From: Candidatus Caccocola faecipullorum
GTDB taxonomy: Bacteria; Synergistota; Synergistia; Synergistales; Synergistaceae
Reading direction: 5' to 3'
NCBI GenBank assembly: GCA_018716365.1
Contig: DVKA01000144.1
Location: 1 to 16,084, forward strand
DNA length: 16,084 bases
Position numbers and translations under genes: made by a program. The stretch's first letter is position 1; every line of letters starts with the position of its first letter. The notes beneath the pieces were generated by a model. That model had not been told where the DNA came from. It searched no databases and saw nothing but the letters and a program-made list of their open reading frames with translations. Shown here one piece after another: positions 1 to 5,971 of the stretch.

Positions 1-2721
1 ATCGCCTAAAACGGTATAGATATAGCTTAAGTATGCTCCATACTTCTCGCCTAATAAGCGTTCCACTTCTTTATAATTGCCATCTGTAATATCCACACCG
101 TCGAATCGTATCTCTTTGGGAAAGCTAAAGCCGCGCTTTCTCATAGCCGCCAGGACTTTTTCCGCCTGCTCGACCGGCATTTCCTTATCCCAAGGCAGGT
201 AGTTCCCGTCATCAGGTATATCAACTCGATACAGCTGTCCAGTGTCTCCTTTTGAGAGCCTTCTTCTGTACCACTCGCTGACCTCCTTGTCCCCGGCGAA
301 GTACAGCCCCCAGCCATACGCCTGCGCGCCCTCGCCCTCGCCGATATGTTCCGTGCTGAACCTGTCGAAGCGGAAAGGCGAGCCGTGCCACGCAGTCTGC
401 TGGAACGTCAGCCCCGTAACCTTCCCCGCGCCGTCCTTCTCTATGACCAGCGGGAACATCCGCTCCATATCCTCGGCGAGCAAAGCCTTGCCGCCTCTCG
501 CCTCATCGCTCAGCGCTGAATTGTACATACGCGCAAGCCGGTGAGACGCCATAGCCCTTATATATGAATCCGCCGCCGCGGTCTCGGCGTCTACCCCTTC
601 CGCCTCCATCTGCATACGGCTTGCTTCGTATACGCGGCGCGCAGAAGCGGCCTCTTCGGTCTCCTCTTTCTTTTTTACGCCGATGCCGAACAAATCTTTA
701 CGCAGTATCTCGCGGATGCTTATATCCGCCTCTTCGGCTTCCGTCAGCGTCATGCCGTCGCGAGCGAAACGTATATCCTTCGCGAGAGCGTCGTATATCG
801 CCCCCGTCTTGGATTCCTCTGCCGACTCGACTGCGTCAAAGAGCTTCGCGGCCGCGAGCTCCATTTCATAACCGGTTTGCATCGACTCGTTGTATTCGTC
901 CTCCGTGACGCCGAGATAATCCTGCGCCCAGCTTGAAGCGTTCGCGTACTCCTCGGAGCCGGGCAGAAGCCCCTGCTGGAAAAGCGTCTCCACCTTCTCC
1001 GCGCCGATATATGCGCGGCTGAGGTCCGCGCCAGCAAGAACCGCCTCGCGGTGCTCGCGGCTCATGGAGGGGAAGCGTTTCAAAATCTTCGACGCGCCTA
1101 TGCGTTCCTTGAAGTTGTCCATCTTCATATTGAACAGCTTCGTCTGCGCCGCCTCGAACTCCCTGCGCGTCAGCTCGCCGTTAAAACGCCCCGCGGCAAG
1201 CCCTGCGACCGGTCCGACAGCCGAAATAAGCGCGAAGGAATACAAGGACGACATGAAAGTTTCCGTCAGCTCCGCCGTAACGTCGCCGAGCCTGCGCGCG
1301 TTATAGCCGTCGAGCAGCGCGTGCTTCTGCATCTCGTCGATCGTAATGGGCACAAGCTCCTGAAAGACCTCCGTCATAGACTCAGAAAAGACGTTGCTCC
1401 TCCAGTAGCGCGCCGCCTGCCCGTACTTCCCGAGGCTAGGAAGCGCGGAAAGCCTGGAGGCGATATTTCGAGAGACTGAGGCCATAGTCTGCGGCGGAAC
1501 CACGCGCCGCACTACGCCGGTAAATGGACGGCCCGCGACAGTCCACTCCGTAAGCTCAAGAGCGCCGTTCACGGCCCCGACCGCAAGACTGCCGAGCCCC
1601 GCGGCGAAATCCGAAATATACTCGCCGTCAGCCCCTTTCATCATGCGCCTGTCGATAAGGTCGAGCCCCATCTCCGTCTTAGCCGCCTGAGTAAAGACGC
1701 CCGCCTTCGTGCCGAGCATCCAGCCCAGAGCCGCCGTCGCTGCTGCGGCCCCGACTACCGGGAGAACAGGCGCGCTTCCTGCAACGGCCGCCGCCATTCC
1801 CGCAGCGCCTATAAGCGGCCCAGCCCCCATGCCGAAATAAGCCGCGCCCGGCAAAGCCGCTCCTAAAGACGAAGCGTAATATCCAAGCCCAGCGCCGGCG
1901 GCGCTCATAAATCCGGTAGTCAGAGCGCCCTGCGCCTGCTGACCTATGAACTTCCCCGTCTCGTACAGCATACCGGAAAGCCAGCCCTCCGGCTTCCCGC
2001 GGTCGAGCGCGAGAACCCGCTTCTCAAGCTCCACCCATTTCGCCTCGTCCACGGGATTCCCAAAAGAACCGCCGGTAAACAGACTATAAGCCTCCGCGCC
2101 TATCGCGCTCATCTCATAGCCGGAAGACATACCCTTGCTGAAATCGTCAAACGCCTCGAAGCCGCCTATCGCCCGCGGATTCAAAAGCGGTAAAGACGAG
2201 ACCCCTTCGCCATGTTCTTTCACGTCGAGCACAGGCACGGACAGCCTCGGCGCAATTCGTTCGCTTCGCAGATAGGCGAGCTTGTCCTTATAATTCAGCC
2301 GCAGGTACGAAAGGCTGTGCGTCACATCCTCGATGTCCGCCAGCGCCTGAACGTCGTCGTAGGCCGAAGCCATCACGCCGTCGCCGGTCATAAACGAAGC
2401 CGTCACGGGAGAAGCGTCCGCAAGCCGCTTCCAGTCCGGCGTCCCCTTTTCAAGCAGCGCGAGGCGCTTCCTCGCCTCGTCCGCGTACTTTTCGCTGCGC
2501 TCCTGCACCCACAGCGGCACGCCAATGCGCTCGGCATTCCATATGCGCGCCGCCGACTCCTCGGGATTCTCAGTGACGTAACGCTCGTAACTGCGCTCAA
2601 GCTCGTCCACCAACGGATTGACAGAAGAAAGCCCCAGCGCGTGAGCCTCGTCCGCCGAAAGCGCGGGCCCAACCATAACGCCGCTCCCCGTCCTGCTCCG
2701 TACCTCGTCGTAAATTCCCAT
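1..2721 (-). CDS. gp16-like large internal virion (ejection) protein with ADP-ribosyltransferase-like domain, 3' end outside window
   Basis: The frame is open from an ATG at 2721 to the left edge, giving 907 residues with no stop. GGAGG at 2728-2732, six bases upstream, supports the start. It is the last of four internal virion genes, so its position matches T7 gp16, which is ejected with the DNA and spans the host envelope. Residues about 245-345 form a Gly/Ala-rich hydrophobic stretch, including TTGFMSAAGAGLGYYASSLG and PVLPVVGAAAATAALGWMLG, that could insert in membrane. A long, probably helical charged region follows. From about residue 776 there is a clear ADP-ribosyltransferase-like signature: WHGSPFRFDRFS (His 779), then IGEGEGAQAYGWGLYFAG (Tyr 807), then EWYRRRL. 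This is the H-Y pattern of H-Y-E type ART domains seen in phage polyvalent proteins (ART-PolyVal). The third catalytic residue is not located and may lie outside the window. Role as ejection protein is inferred from order and size; the ART assignment is by motif recognition. Confidence 0.85.
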   Translation of the reverse strand, partial: MGIYDEVRSRTGSGVMVGPALSADEAHALGLSSVNPLVDELERSYERYVTENPEESAARIWNAERIGVPLWVQERSEKYADEARKRLALLEKGTPDWKRLADASPVTASFMTGDGVMASAYDDVQALADIEDVTHSLSYLRLNYKDKLAYLRSERIAPRLSVPVLDVKEHGEGVSSLPLLNPRAIGGFEAFDDFSKGMSSGYEMSAIGAEAYSLFTGGSFGNPVDEAKWVELEKRVLALDRGKPEGWLSGMLYETGKFIGQQAQGALTTGFMSAAGAGLGYYASSLGAALPGAAYFGMGAGPLIGAAGMAAAVAGSAPVLPVVGAAAATAALGWMLGTKAGVFTQAAKTEMGLDLIDRRMMKGADGEYISDFAAGLGSLAVGAVNGALELTEWTVAGRPFTGVVRRVVPPQTMASVSRNIASRLSALPSLGKYGQAARYWRSNVFSESMTEVFQELVPITIDEMQKHALLDGYNARRLGDVTAELTETFMSSLYSFALISAVGPVAGLAAGRFNGELTRREFEAAQTKLFNMKMDNFKERIGASKILKRFPSMSREHREAVLAGADLSRAYIGAEKVETLFQQGLLPGSEEYANASSWAQDYLGVTEDEYNESMQTGYEMELAAAKLFDAVESAEESKTGAIYDALAKDIRFARDGMTLTEAEEADISIREILRKDLFGIGVKKKEETEEAASARRVYEASRMQMEAEGVDAETAAADSYIRAMASHRLARMYNSALSDEARGGKALLAEDMERMFPLVIEKDGAGKVTGLTFQQTAWHGSPFRFDRFSTEHIGEGEGAQAYGWGLYFAGDKEVSEWYRRRLSKGDTGQLYRVDIPDDGNYLPWDKEMPVEQAEKVLAAMRKRGFSFPKEIRFDGVDITDGNYKEVERLLGEKYGAYLSYIYTVLGD

Positions 2722-2738
2722 AACGCACCTCCGCCAAC

Positions 2739-2765
2739 AAAAAAGCCACCCCACAAAGAGCGGCT
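2739..2765 (-). terminator. intrinsic terminator just upstream of the gp16-like gene
   Basis: On the minus strand an 8-bp stem, AGCCGCTC (2765-2758) with GGGTGGCT (2751-2744), has a 6-nt loop and is followed by six T (2744-2739, the first within the stem base). Two of the eight pairs are G-U on the minus strand and would be A-C mismatches on the plus strand, so the hairpin is built for minus-strand RNA. It ends only six bases before the GGAGG of the gp16-like gene. Confidence 0.7.
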
Positions 2766-2774
2766 GAAATCCAT

Positions 2775-2789
2775 GCTGTGCAATACAGC
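2775..2789. promoter_or_regulatory. palindrome, possible operator of the RelB-like antitoxin
   Basis: GCTGT and ACAGC form a perfect 5-bp inverted repeat around five bases (GCAAT). It lies 14 bp upstream of the -10 box of the antitoxin gene, where a repressor would block RNA polymerase. RelB/DinJ antitoxins of the ribbon-helix-helix type usually autoregulate through such palindromes. The operator role is inferred. Confidence 0.45.
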
Positions 2790-2800
2790 GTATTCGTTTA

Positions 2801-2809
2801 TGCTATAAT
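2801..2809 (+). promoter_or_regulatory. extended -10 promoter of the RelB-like gene
   Basis: TGC followed by a perfect TATAAT at 2804-2809. No good -35 box is visible at 16-18 bp, which the TGN extension can compensate for. The predicted start at about 2815-2816 gives a leader of only about 15 nt, with the ribosome binding site at its very 5' end. Confidence 0.65.
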
Positions 2810-2830
2810 CTCCACAAAGGAGTGATGACA

Positions 2831-3085
2831 ATGCCCCTAGCTACAATGTCCATAAGAATGGACGCAGAAATAAAACGCCAATTTGAAGACTTCTGCGAAG
2901 AAGTCGGCCTCACGCCTACCGCAGCGGTCAACATCTTCGTCAGAACCGTCCTCCGCGAAGGAAGAATCCCCTTTGAAATAAAAGGCGACCGAGACCGCCA
3001 CGAAAAGCAAATGGAGCGCCTTCGCCGCAGCATCGAACAGCTAGACGCAGGCAAAGGTCAGGAACACGAACTGATAGACGATTAA
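2831..3085 (+). CDS. orphan RelB/DinJ-family antitoxin
   Basis: Encodes 84 residues on the strand opposite the late operon. The N-terminal half is a standard RelB/DinJ ribbon-helix-helix domain: ATMSIRMDAEIKRQFED (residues 4-20), then LTPTAAVNIFVRTVLREGRI (27-46) and PFEI. In this family the N-terminal part dimerises and binds the operator, and the C-terminal part wraps the RelE/YafQ-type toxin. The C-terminus here is highly charged and helical, ending LIDD. Three in-frame starts exist (GTG 2822, ATG 2825, ATG 2831); the last is chosen because it lies eight bases after AAAGGAG (2816-2822). No RelE/YafQ-like reading frame is found upstream or downstream, so it appears to be an orphan. It could counter a host toxin, repress transcription, or be the remnant of a pair. 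Family assignment is firm; function in this phage is not known. Confidence 0.88.
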   Translation: MPLATMSIRMDAEIKRQFEDFCEEVGLTPTAAVNIFVRTVLREGRIPFEIKGDRDRHEKQMERLRRSIEQLDAGKGQEHELIDD

Positions 3086-3124
3086 CTCTCGCTCAGTGCG
3101 CCGTCAAAACCCCTTCCTCCTTCC

Positions 3125-3152
3125 TTGACGCGCCCACTCCGTATGTTATAAT
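3125..3152 (+). promoter_or_regulatory. strong sigma70-type promoter of the short antisense RNA
   Basis: TTGACG at 3125-3130, a 16-bp spacer, and TATAAT at 3147-3152 preceded by TGT, giving both a good -35 and an extended -10. Predicted start at about 3159-3160. It is the best promoter in the window and faces the micropeptide gene. Confidence 0.8.
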
Positions 3153-3159
3153 CAAACCG

Positions 3160-3172
3160 ATGAATGTGATGA
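3160..3172 (+). repeat. direct repeat copy 1 (in antisense RNA 5' end)
   Basis: ATGAATGTGATGA, identical to 3354-3366. This copy lies at the 5' end of the predicted antisense RNA, largely outside its hairpins. Confidence 0.9.
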
Positions 3173-3195
3173 GGATATGCTCAACGGTATCCTGA

Positions 3196-3230
3196 TAAAG
3201 CGGTCAAGCGGGGGAAACTTGACCGCTTTA
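3196..3230 (+). terminator. terminator hairpin of the antisense RNA
   Basis: A perfect 13-bp stem, TAAAGCGGTCAAG (3196-3208) with CTTGACCGCTTTA (3218-3230), has a 9-nt loop. The AT-rich base and the following CTTATAT give a modest U-rich tail. Being symmetrical, it may also act on the minus strand. Confidence 0.7.
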
Positions 3231-3241
3231 CTTATATACAG

Positions 3242-3267
3242 AAAAGGCCGCCGCGGGGGCGGCAGCC
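3242..3267 (-). terminator. intrinsic terminator of the hydrophobic micropeptide mRNA
   Basis: On the minus strand GGCTGCCGC (3267-3259) pairs with GCGGCGGCC (3254-3246) over nine pairs with a CCCC loop, followed by TTTT (3245-3242) and CTGTAT. It starts eight bases after the peptide stop codon. Confidence 0.85.
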
Positions 3268-3274
3268 TCTGGAA

Positions 3275-3376
3275 CTATGGCTGGTTGTCGCTGCCATCTC
3301 CGTCCAGCCATTTGCAGATGTAGTAAGCAACTACACTTGCTGCGACAGAGATCATGAATGTGATGATGTAACCCAA
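3275..3376 (-). CDS. hydrophobic 33-residue membrane peptide, candidate type I toxin
   Basis: This small gene starts at TTG (3376-3374), six bases after a G-rich ribosome binding site (3387-3383), and stops at TAG (3277-3275). The product has one hydrophobic membrane segment, GYIITFMISVAASVVAYYIC (residues 2-21), then KWLDGDGSDNQP, a positively charged then acidic polar tail. This is the layout of small type I toxins of the Fst/TxpA kind and of short peptides ending in a KWLDG-like tail found widely in Firmicutes. An internal ATG (residue 8) would give 26 residues but has no ribosome binding site. The gene has its own extended -10 promoter and intrinsic terminator, and it faces a short plus-strand RNA sharing a 13-nt repeat with it. 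Such peptides damage the membrane of the producing cell when not repressed. A small holin-like or phage exclusion function is an alternative. Coding potential is well supported; toxicity is inferred. Confidence 0.72.
   Translation of the reverse strand: MGYIITFMISVAASVVAYYICKWLDGDGSDNQP
3354..3366 (+). repeat. direct repeat copy 2 (within micropeptide codons 4-8)
   Basis: ATGAATGTGATGA, identical to 3160-3172. The peptide mRNA carries the reverse complement here, so the antisense RNA can form 13 continuous pairs within the ribosome footprint of the TTG start. Confidence 0.9.
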
Positions 3377-3420
3377 CGTTATCCCCCCTCTCCGTTGTCA
3401 GGATTCGGGAGAGCGACAAC
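3377..3420 (-). promoter_or_regulatory. structured leader of the micropeptide mRNA with two competing stems
   Basis: Reading the minus strand from the predicted start near 3420, the leader holds GTTGTC (3420-3415), CTCTCC (3413-3408), GACAAC (3399-3394) and GGAGAG (3393-3388). GTTGTC/GACAAC and CTCTCC/GGAGAG are each perfect 6-bp stems but interleaved, so they compete. The second hides the start of the purine-rich ribosome binding region, which is a known way type I toxin mRNAs delay translation. Confidence 0.5.
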
Positions 3421-3426
3421 CGTTAG

Positions 3427-3435
3427 ATTATATCA
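3427..3435 (-). promoter_or_regulatory. extended -10 promoter of the micropeptide gene
   Basis: On the minus strand TGA then TATAAT (3432-3427). No clear -35 box. The predicted start near 3420 gives a 44-nt leader. It is divergent from the plus-strand promoter at 3450-3458. Confidence 0.6.
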
Positions 3436-3449
3436 GACCTCACAAGCAA

Positions 3450-3458
3450 TGTTATAAT
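3450..3458 (+). promoter_or_regulatory. extended -10 promoter of the structured RNA
   Basis: TGT followed by TATAAT at 3453-3458; the ten bases ending here differ from those of the promoter ending at 3152 only in the flank (both read ATGTTATAAT). The predicted start at 3464-3466 falls 1-3 bases before the closing stem of the structured RNA. No clear -35 box. Confidence 0.6.
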
Positions 3459-3464
3459 TAACGC

Positions 3465-3623
3465 TCTAAGCCGGAGGACGGAACGGGCAGCCGTCGCCCC
3501 TCGCAATACGCGAGGTAGCGACGGAGCGCCGTCTTCGTCAGAAGATAAAAAACTTCTTTACGGTGCTCCTAGTGCCGGGTGCGTTTCCCGGCGAGATGCG
3601 GGAGCGCCGCCCCGCCCGGCTTA
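3465..3623 (+). ncRNA. candidate multi-helix structured RNA of about 160 nt, class not recognised
   Basis: A complete fold can be drawn by eye. The outer stem is TAAGCCGG (3467-3474) with CCGGCTTA (3616-3623), eight perfect pairs. Inside are AGGACGG (3475-3481) with CCGTCTT (3529-3535); CCGTCGC (3491-3497) with GCGACGG (3518-3524), continuing to CCTCGC/GCGAGG (3499-3504/3510-3515) with a 5-nt loop; AGAAG/CTTCT (3540-3544/3553-3557); and CGGTGCTCC (3561-3569) with GGAGCGCCG (3601-3609), capped by GCCGGG/CCCGGC (3574-3579/3587-3592). The two non-Watson-Crick pairs (3476-3534 and 3564-3606) are G-U on the plus strand but A-C on the minus strand, so the plus strand is the folding RNA. An extended -10 promoter is correctly placed. 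No clear terminator follows, and the 3' end approaches the end of the gp15-like gene on the other strand. It does not match tRNA, tmRNA, SRP, RNase P or 6S signatures I know. Confidence 0.6.
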
Positions 3624-3643
3624 TCTACATTCAGATTCCAGTA

Positions 3644-5350
3644 TCACATCACTGGCGGCAAGTCCCAATCTATTTCAGCCGTTCCCGCACTGCCTTCTGT
3701 GCCTGGGAATATAATCGGTCTGTAATGCCCGTATTCATCCGCTATGTACCATCGTCCGTCTGCGCCGCGTTCGGCACCTCGTGGAATGTCTCCCCGGCGC
3801 ACCGTTATGTCAGTTTTGGACCATAACGGACCTTTCTTCTGCCCGACGACCTCCGGCGCAAGGATATCCTGCATAAGAGTGACGGCCATCTGATTCGTAA
3901 CCGGCTTGCCCTTTGCGTCGCGAACCAACGCGTCATAATCTGCGTTGAACCTATCAAGGTAATGAGCGGTTTTCTGTTCGTCTTTTATGCCCTCTTCTTC
4001 AATCATTTTGCGGAACACAGAGCCGTAATTCATCTTGATTGCGACATTCTGCTTAGCCACGCCTTTTTCAAGGTCGCTGTAGTAATTCCTATAGGTCCGC
4101 AAATCAGTCGTAGAAAGCCTGTCCCCAAATTGAGCCTTAAATGACGCGAAATCAGGGGCAACGTCGAGCAGCGTGCCGCCGTCCTGGAGCTCCCAGAGCG
4201 CAAGCAAGGTATTCCTGTCGGTATGTACAGTATCGCTGACGCTCGGCGCGTAATCACCAATACGGTAATGGCGCATATATTCGTCCTCGACCTGCCTCTT
4301 CGCCAGTCTGGTGCTCCATCCGAAAGAGTTTATAGCTTCTTTCACCTGGTGGGCGGAAGCGCCGTCTTCCATCATGCCGATGATGTCGTCGTAGGCTTTG
4401 GCCTCACGCGCATTCCTGTCGCTCCATTGCTCCCGCCAGTACGACTCCGCCGCTGAAATACGCTTTTCCTCCTCGTCTCCGCTGTAATTGTCCCGAATAT
4501 ACGCCCTCGCGTCCGCAAGGCCGTCGAAGCCGTACTCCTCGAAAAGCAGCGGCGTATCCTGCTGAAGATGCGCCTCAAGCGCAGAGGCCTCGACCTTAAT
4601 CCGCGTCGCCTCCGCGGCGGCCTCGTCCATCAGCCCCGCGTTCTCGCGCACGAAAGCCTCGGCGCGCAGAGGGTCGCGCTCCGCGATAAGCAGCGCCGCC
4701 TTCGAGATAAAATCGGAGCGGACGCTCCTGACGTTCGCGGCGTTCGCCTCCTCGCCCTGATTCCCGAAAAGCGCCATCGTGACGGAATAAATACTCTCCT
4801 CCTGCGTCTCAATAGAAATATCGTCGGGCGCGGCCGCGAAAGCCGCAGCCATATTCTCAAGCGTCCTCGCGCCCTCGGTCCTGCGGTACTCCGCCATCGC
4901 GCGCCCCTCGTAGCGCATCGCAGAGCGAGCCACGTCCCTGTCGTAAGAGGCCGCCGACTCCATAAAAAGCCGCCTCTGCCGCGACGAAAGCCCTTCCGCG
5001 ACCTCGCCGCGCAGCGTATTGTGCGCCTCGTTCACGCGGTAGGCGAGCCCCTCCGCCCCCGCGCCCTGCGCGTTCATAAAACCGGAATCCGCGTTATACA
5101 GCAGCTCAGAGCTCTTAGTCACATAATCGTTATAAGCCGCAAGCGCCTTCGCCCTGTCCCTGTCCTCCGCCATCTTGTCAATGCCGGCGGCGAAGGCCTG
5201 GACGCCGCGCGCGATCGCATCGCCGCCCGAAGCCCGCGCCTGAGCCGCGCGCATAAAACCGGCGGCCTCCGGCGAATTCGTATCCCGCCTTACGGAAACC
5301 GGCCCCTCGTCGCGCACCGAAGGAAGATTAAGCGGTCCCGCCGCTTTCAT
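3644..5350 (-). CDS. gp15-like internal virion protein
   Basis: Encodes 568 residues. It starts at ATG 5350, ten bases after AAGGAGG (5367-5361), which overlaps the stop codon of the preceding gene. The product is rich in Ala, Glu, Arg and Asp with long predicted helices and no membrane segment. The region around residues 40-200 (AIARGVQAFAAGIDKMAEDR and LAAYNDYVTKSSELLYN) is the sort of helical N-terminus seen in large podovirus internal virion proteins. Its position after a gp14-like gene and before a gp16-like gene matches T7 gp15, which forms part of the trans-envelope DNA ejection channel with gp14 and gp16. No enzymatic motif is seen. Downstream, the operon is interrupted by the 920-bp island before the gp16-like gene. 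Function is inferred from order, size and composition. Confidence 0.82.
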   Translation of the reverse strand: MKAAGPLNLPSVRDEGPVSVRRDTNSPEAAGFMRAAQARASGGDAIARGVQAFAAGIDKMAEDRDRAKALAAYNDYVTKSSELLYNADSGFMNAQGAGAEGLAYRVNEAHNTLRGEVAEGLSSRQRRLFMESAASYDRDVARSAMRYEGRAMAEYRRTEGARTLENMAAAFAAAPDDISIETQEESIYSVTMALFGNQGEEANAANVRSVRSDFISKAALLIAERDPLRAEAFVRENAGLMDEAAAEATRIKVEASALEAHLQQDTPLLFEEYGFDGLADARAYIRDNYSGDEEEKRISAAESYWREQWSDRNAREAKAYDDIIGMMEDGASAHQVKEAINSFGWSTRLAKRQVEDEYMRHYRIGDYAPSVSDTVHTDRNTLLALWELQDGGTLLDVAPDFASFKAQFGDRLSTTDLRTYRNYYSDLEKGVAKQNVAIKMNYGSVFRKMIEEEGIKDEQKTAHYLDRFNADYDALVRDAKGKPVTNQMAVTLMQDILAPEVVGQKKGPLWSKTDITVRRGDIPRGAERGADGRWYIADEYGHYRPIIFPGTEGSAGTAEIDWDLPPVM

Positions 5351-5365
5351 ATCGTATACGCCTCC

Positions 5366-5971
5366 TTAATAGGGCAGCGCGTTGCCGCCGTCGTGCCAGT
5401 CCGCGACGCGCTTGACGCCCTTCTTCGGCTTCATCCAGCCAGTCAGGTCGTCCCACTTGCTCGACACAGTCCCCGCCGCGGTAAGCAGCGAGCCTGCAAG
5501 CCCCGCGCGTCCGGCGTTCTCGGCCGCCGAAGCGTAAGCCTCGCCGCCGCGCCTCGCGCCCGCCGCCTGATGCTCGTCCCCTGCAGCCTGGTTGATATAG
5601 CCGAAACGCCGCCTCTGGTAATTCTCCCGCAGCAGATTTCTGTCCTGCTCCGCCTGCACCTCGACCGCAGCGTTCACATCCGACGCGGAGCCGGAATCAA
5701 CCATAAGGCCGGAAGCCCCGGCGGCCGCGCGCCCCGAGGCCGCCACGGCGCGCTGACGCTTCTGAAGGTCCGAAACCTCGTTCGCCCCCTGCCGCGAGAC
5801 CGCCTCCGCCTCGTTTCTCGCCTGCGCCGCGTTGAACTCAAGCGCCTGAGCCTGATACTCCGACTGCATCCGAGCTGCGTTCGCCTGCTCGCGCGCCGCC
5901 TGCATCCCCGTAATACCCGAATACAGACTTCCGCCGATAGACATAACCGCAGCCGCTACCGGATTACACAT
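5366..5971 (-). CDS. gp14-like internal virion protein
   Basis: Encodes 201 residues. A longer frame is open upstream to 6265, but the start chosen is ATG 5971 because GGAGGCGGGG sits just upstream and the longer version would lie inside the preceding gene. The N-terminus, MCNPVAAAVMSIGGSLYSGI, is a Cys/Asn-Pro start with a weakly hydrophobic small-residue helix. It is followed by a long Ala/Gln/Glu-rich helical region (residues 20-160), in keeping with the T7 gp14 type that forms an outer-membrane-proximal ejection pore. It begins 16 bp inside the end of the gp13-like gene, so translation is probably coupled. Many podovirus gp14 proteins begin with a similar MC-P motif followed by an alanine-rich segment. 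Identity is inferred from this and gene order. Confidence 0.82.
   Translation of the reverse strand: MCNPVAAAVMSIGGSLYSGITGMQAAREQANAARMQSEYQAQALEFNAAQARNEAEAVSRQGANEVSDLQKRQRAVAASGRAAAGASGLMVDSGSASDVNAAVEVQAEQDRNLLRENYQRRRFGYINQAAGDEHQAAGARRGGEAYASAAENAGRAGLAGSLLTAAGTVSSKWDDLTGWMKPKKGVKRVADWHDGGNALPY

Larger units (their letters stand above)
3159..3236 (+). ncRNA. candidate antisense antitoxin RNA of a type I toxin-antitoxin pair
   Basis: A short transcript of about 75 nt is predicted from a strong promoter at 3125-3152 to the hairpin at 3196-3230. It has no convincing reading frame. Its first bases hold the unpaired 13-mer ATGAATGTGATGA (3160-3172), which is repeated exactly on the same strand inside the facing peptide gene (3354-3366), so this RNA can pair with codons 4-8 of the peptide mRNA. 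A small hairpin, AGGATA (3172-3177) with TATCCT (3188-3193), follows, then the terminator stem. The arrangement of a stable structured RNA, convergent to a hydrophobic peptide mRNA and matching it through direct repeats, resembles the Fst/par type I systems of Firmicutes plasmids and chromosomes. The RNA is predicted, not observed. Confidence 0.6.

Noticed and set aside
2775..2789. The CTGT...ACAG palindrome as a LexA (SOS) box.
   Set aside because: The spacing between half-sites is five bases, not the eight of the E. coli LexA box, and it does not fit the Gram-positive GAAC-GTTC form either.
3086..3160. A small RelE/YafQ-like toxin gene downstream of the antitoxin.
   Set aside because: Only about 75 bases separate the antitoxin stop from the next promoter and start site, with no frame of the needed length on the plus strand up to the gp15-like gene.
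3465..3623. The folded region as tRNA, tmRNA, SRP RNA, 6S RNA or a known riboswitch.
   Set aside because: No cloverleaf, no SRP GGAAGCAG-like loop, no long 6S-like rod with a central bubble, and no riboswitch core that I recognise.
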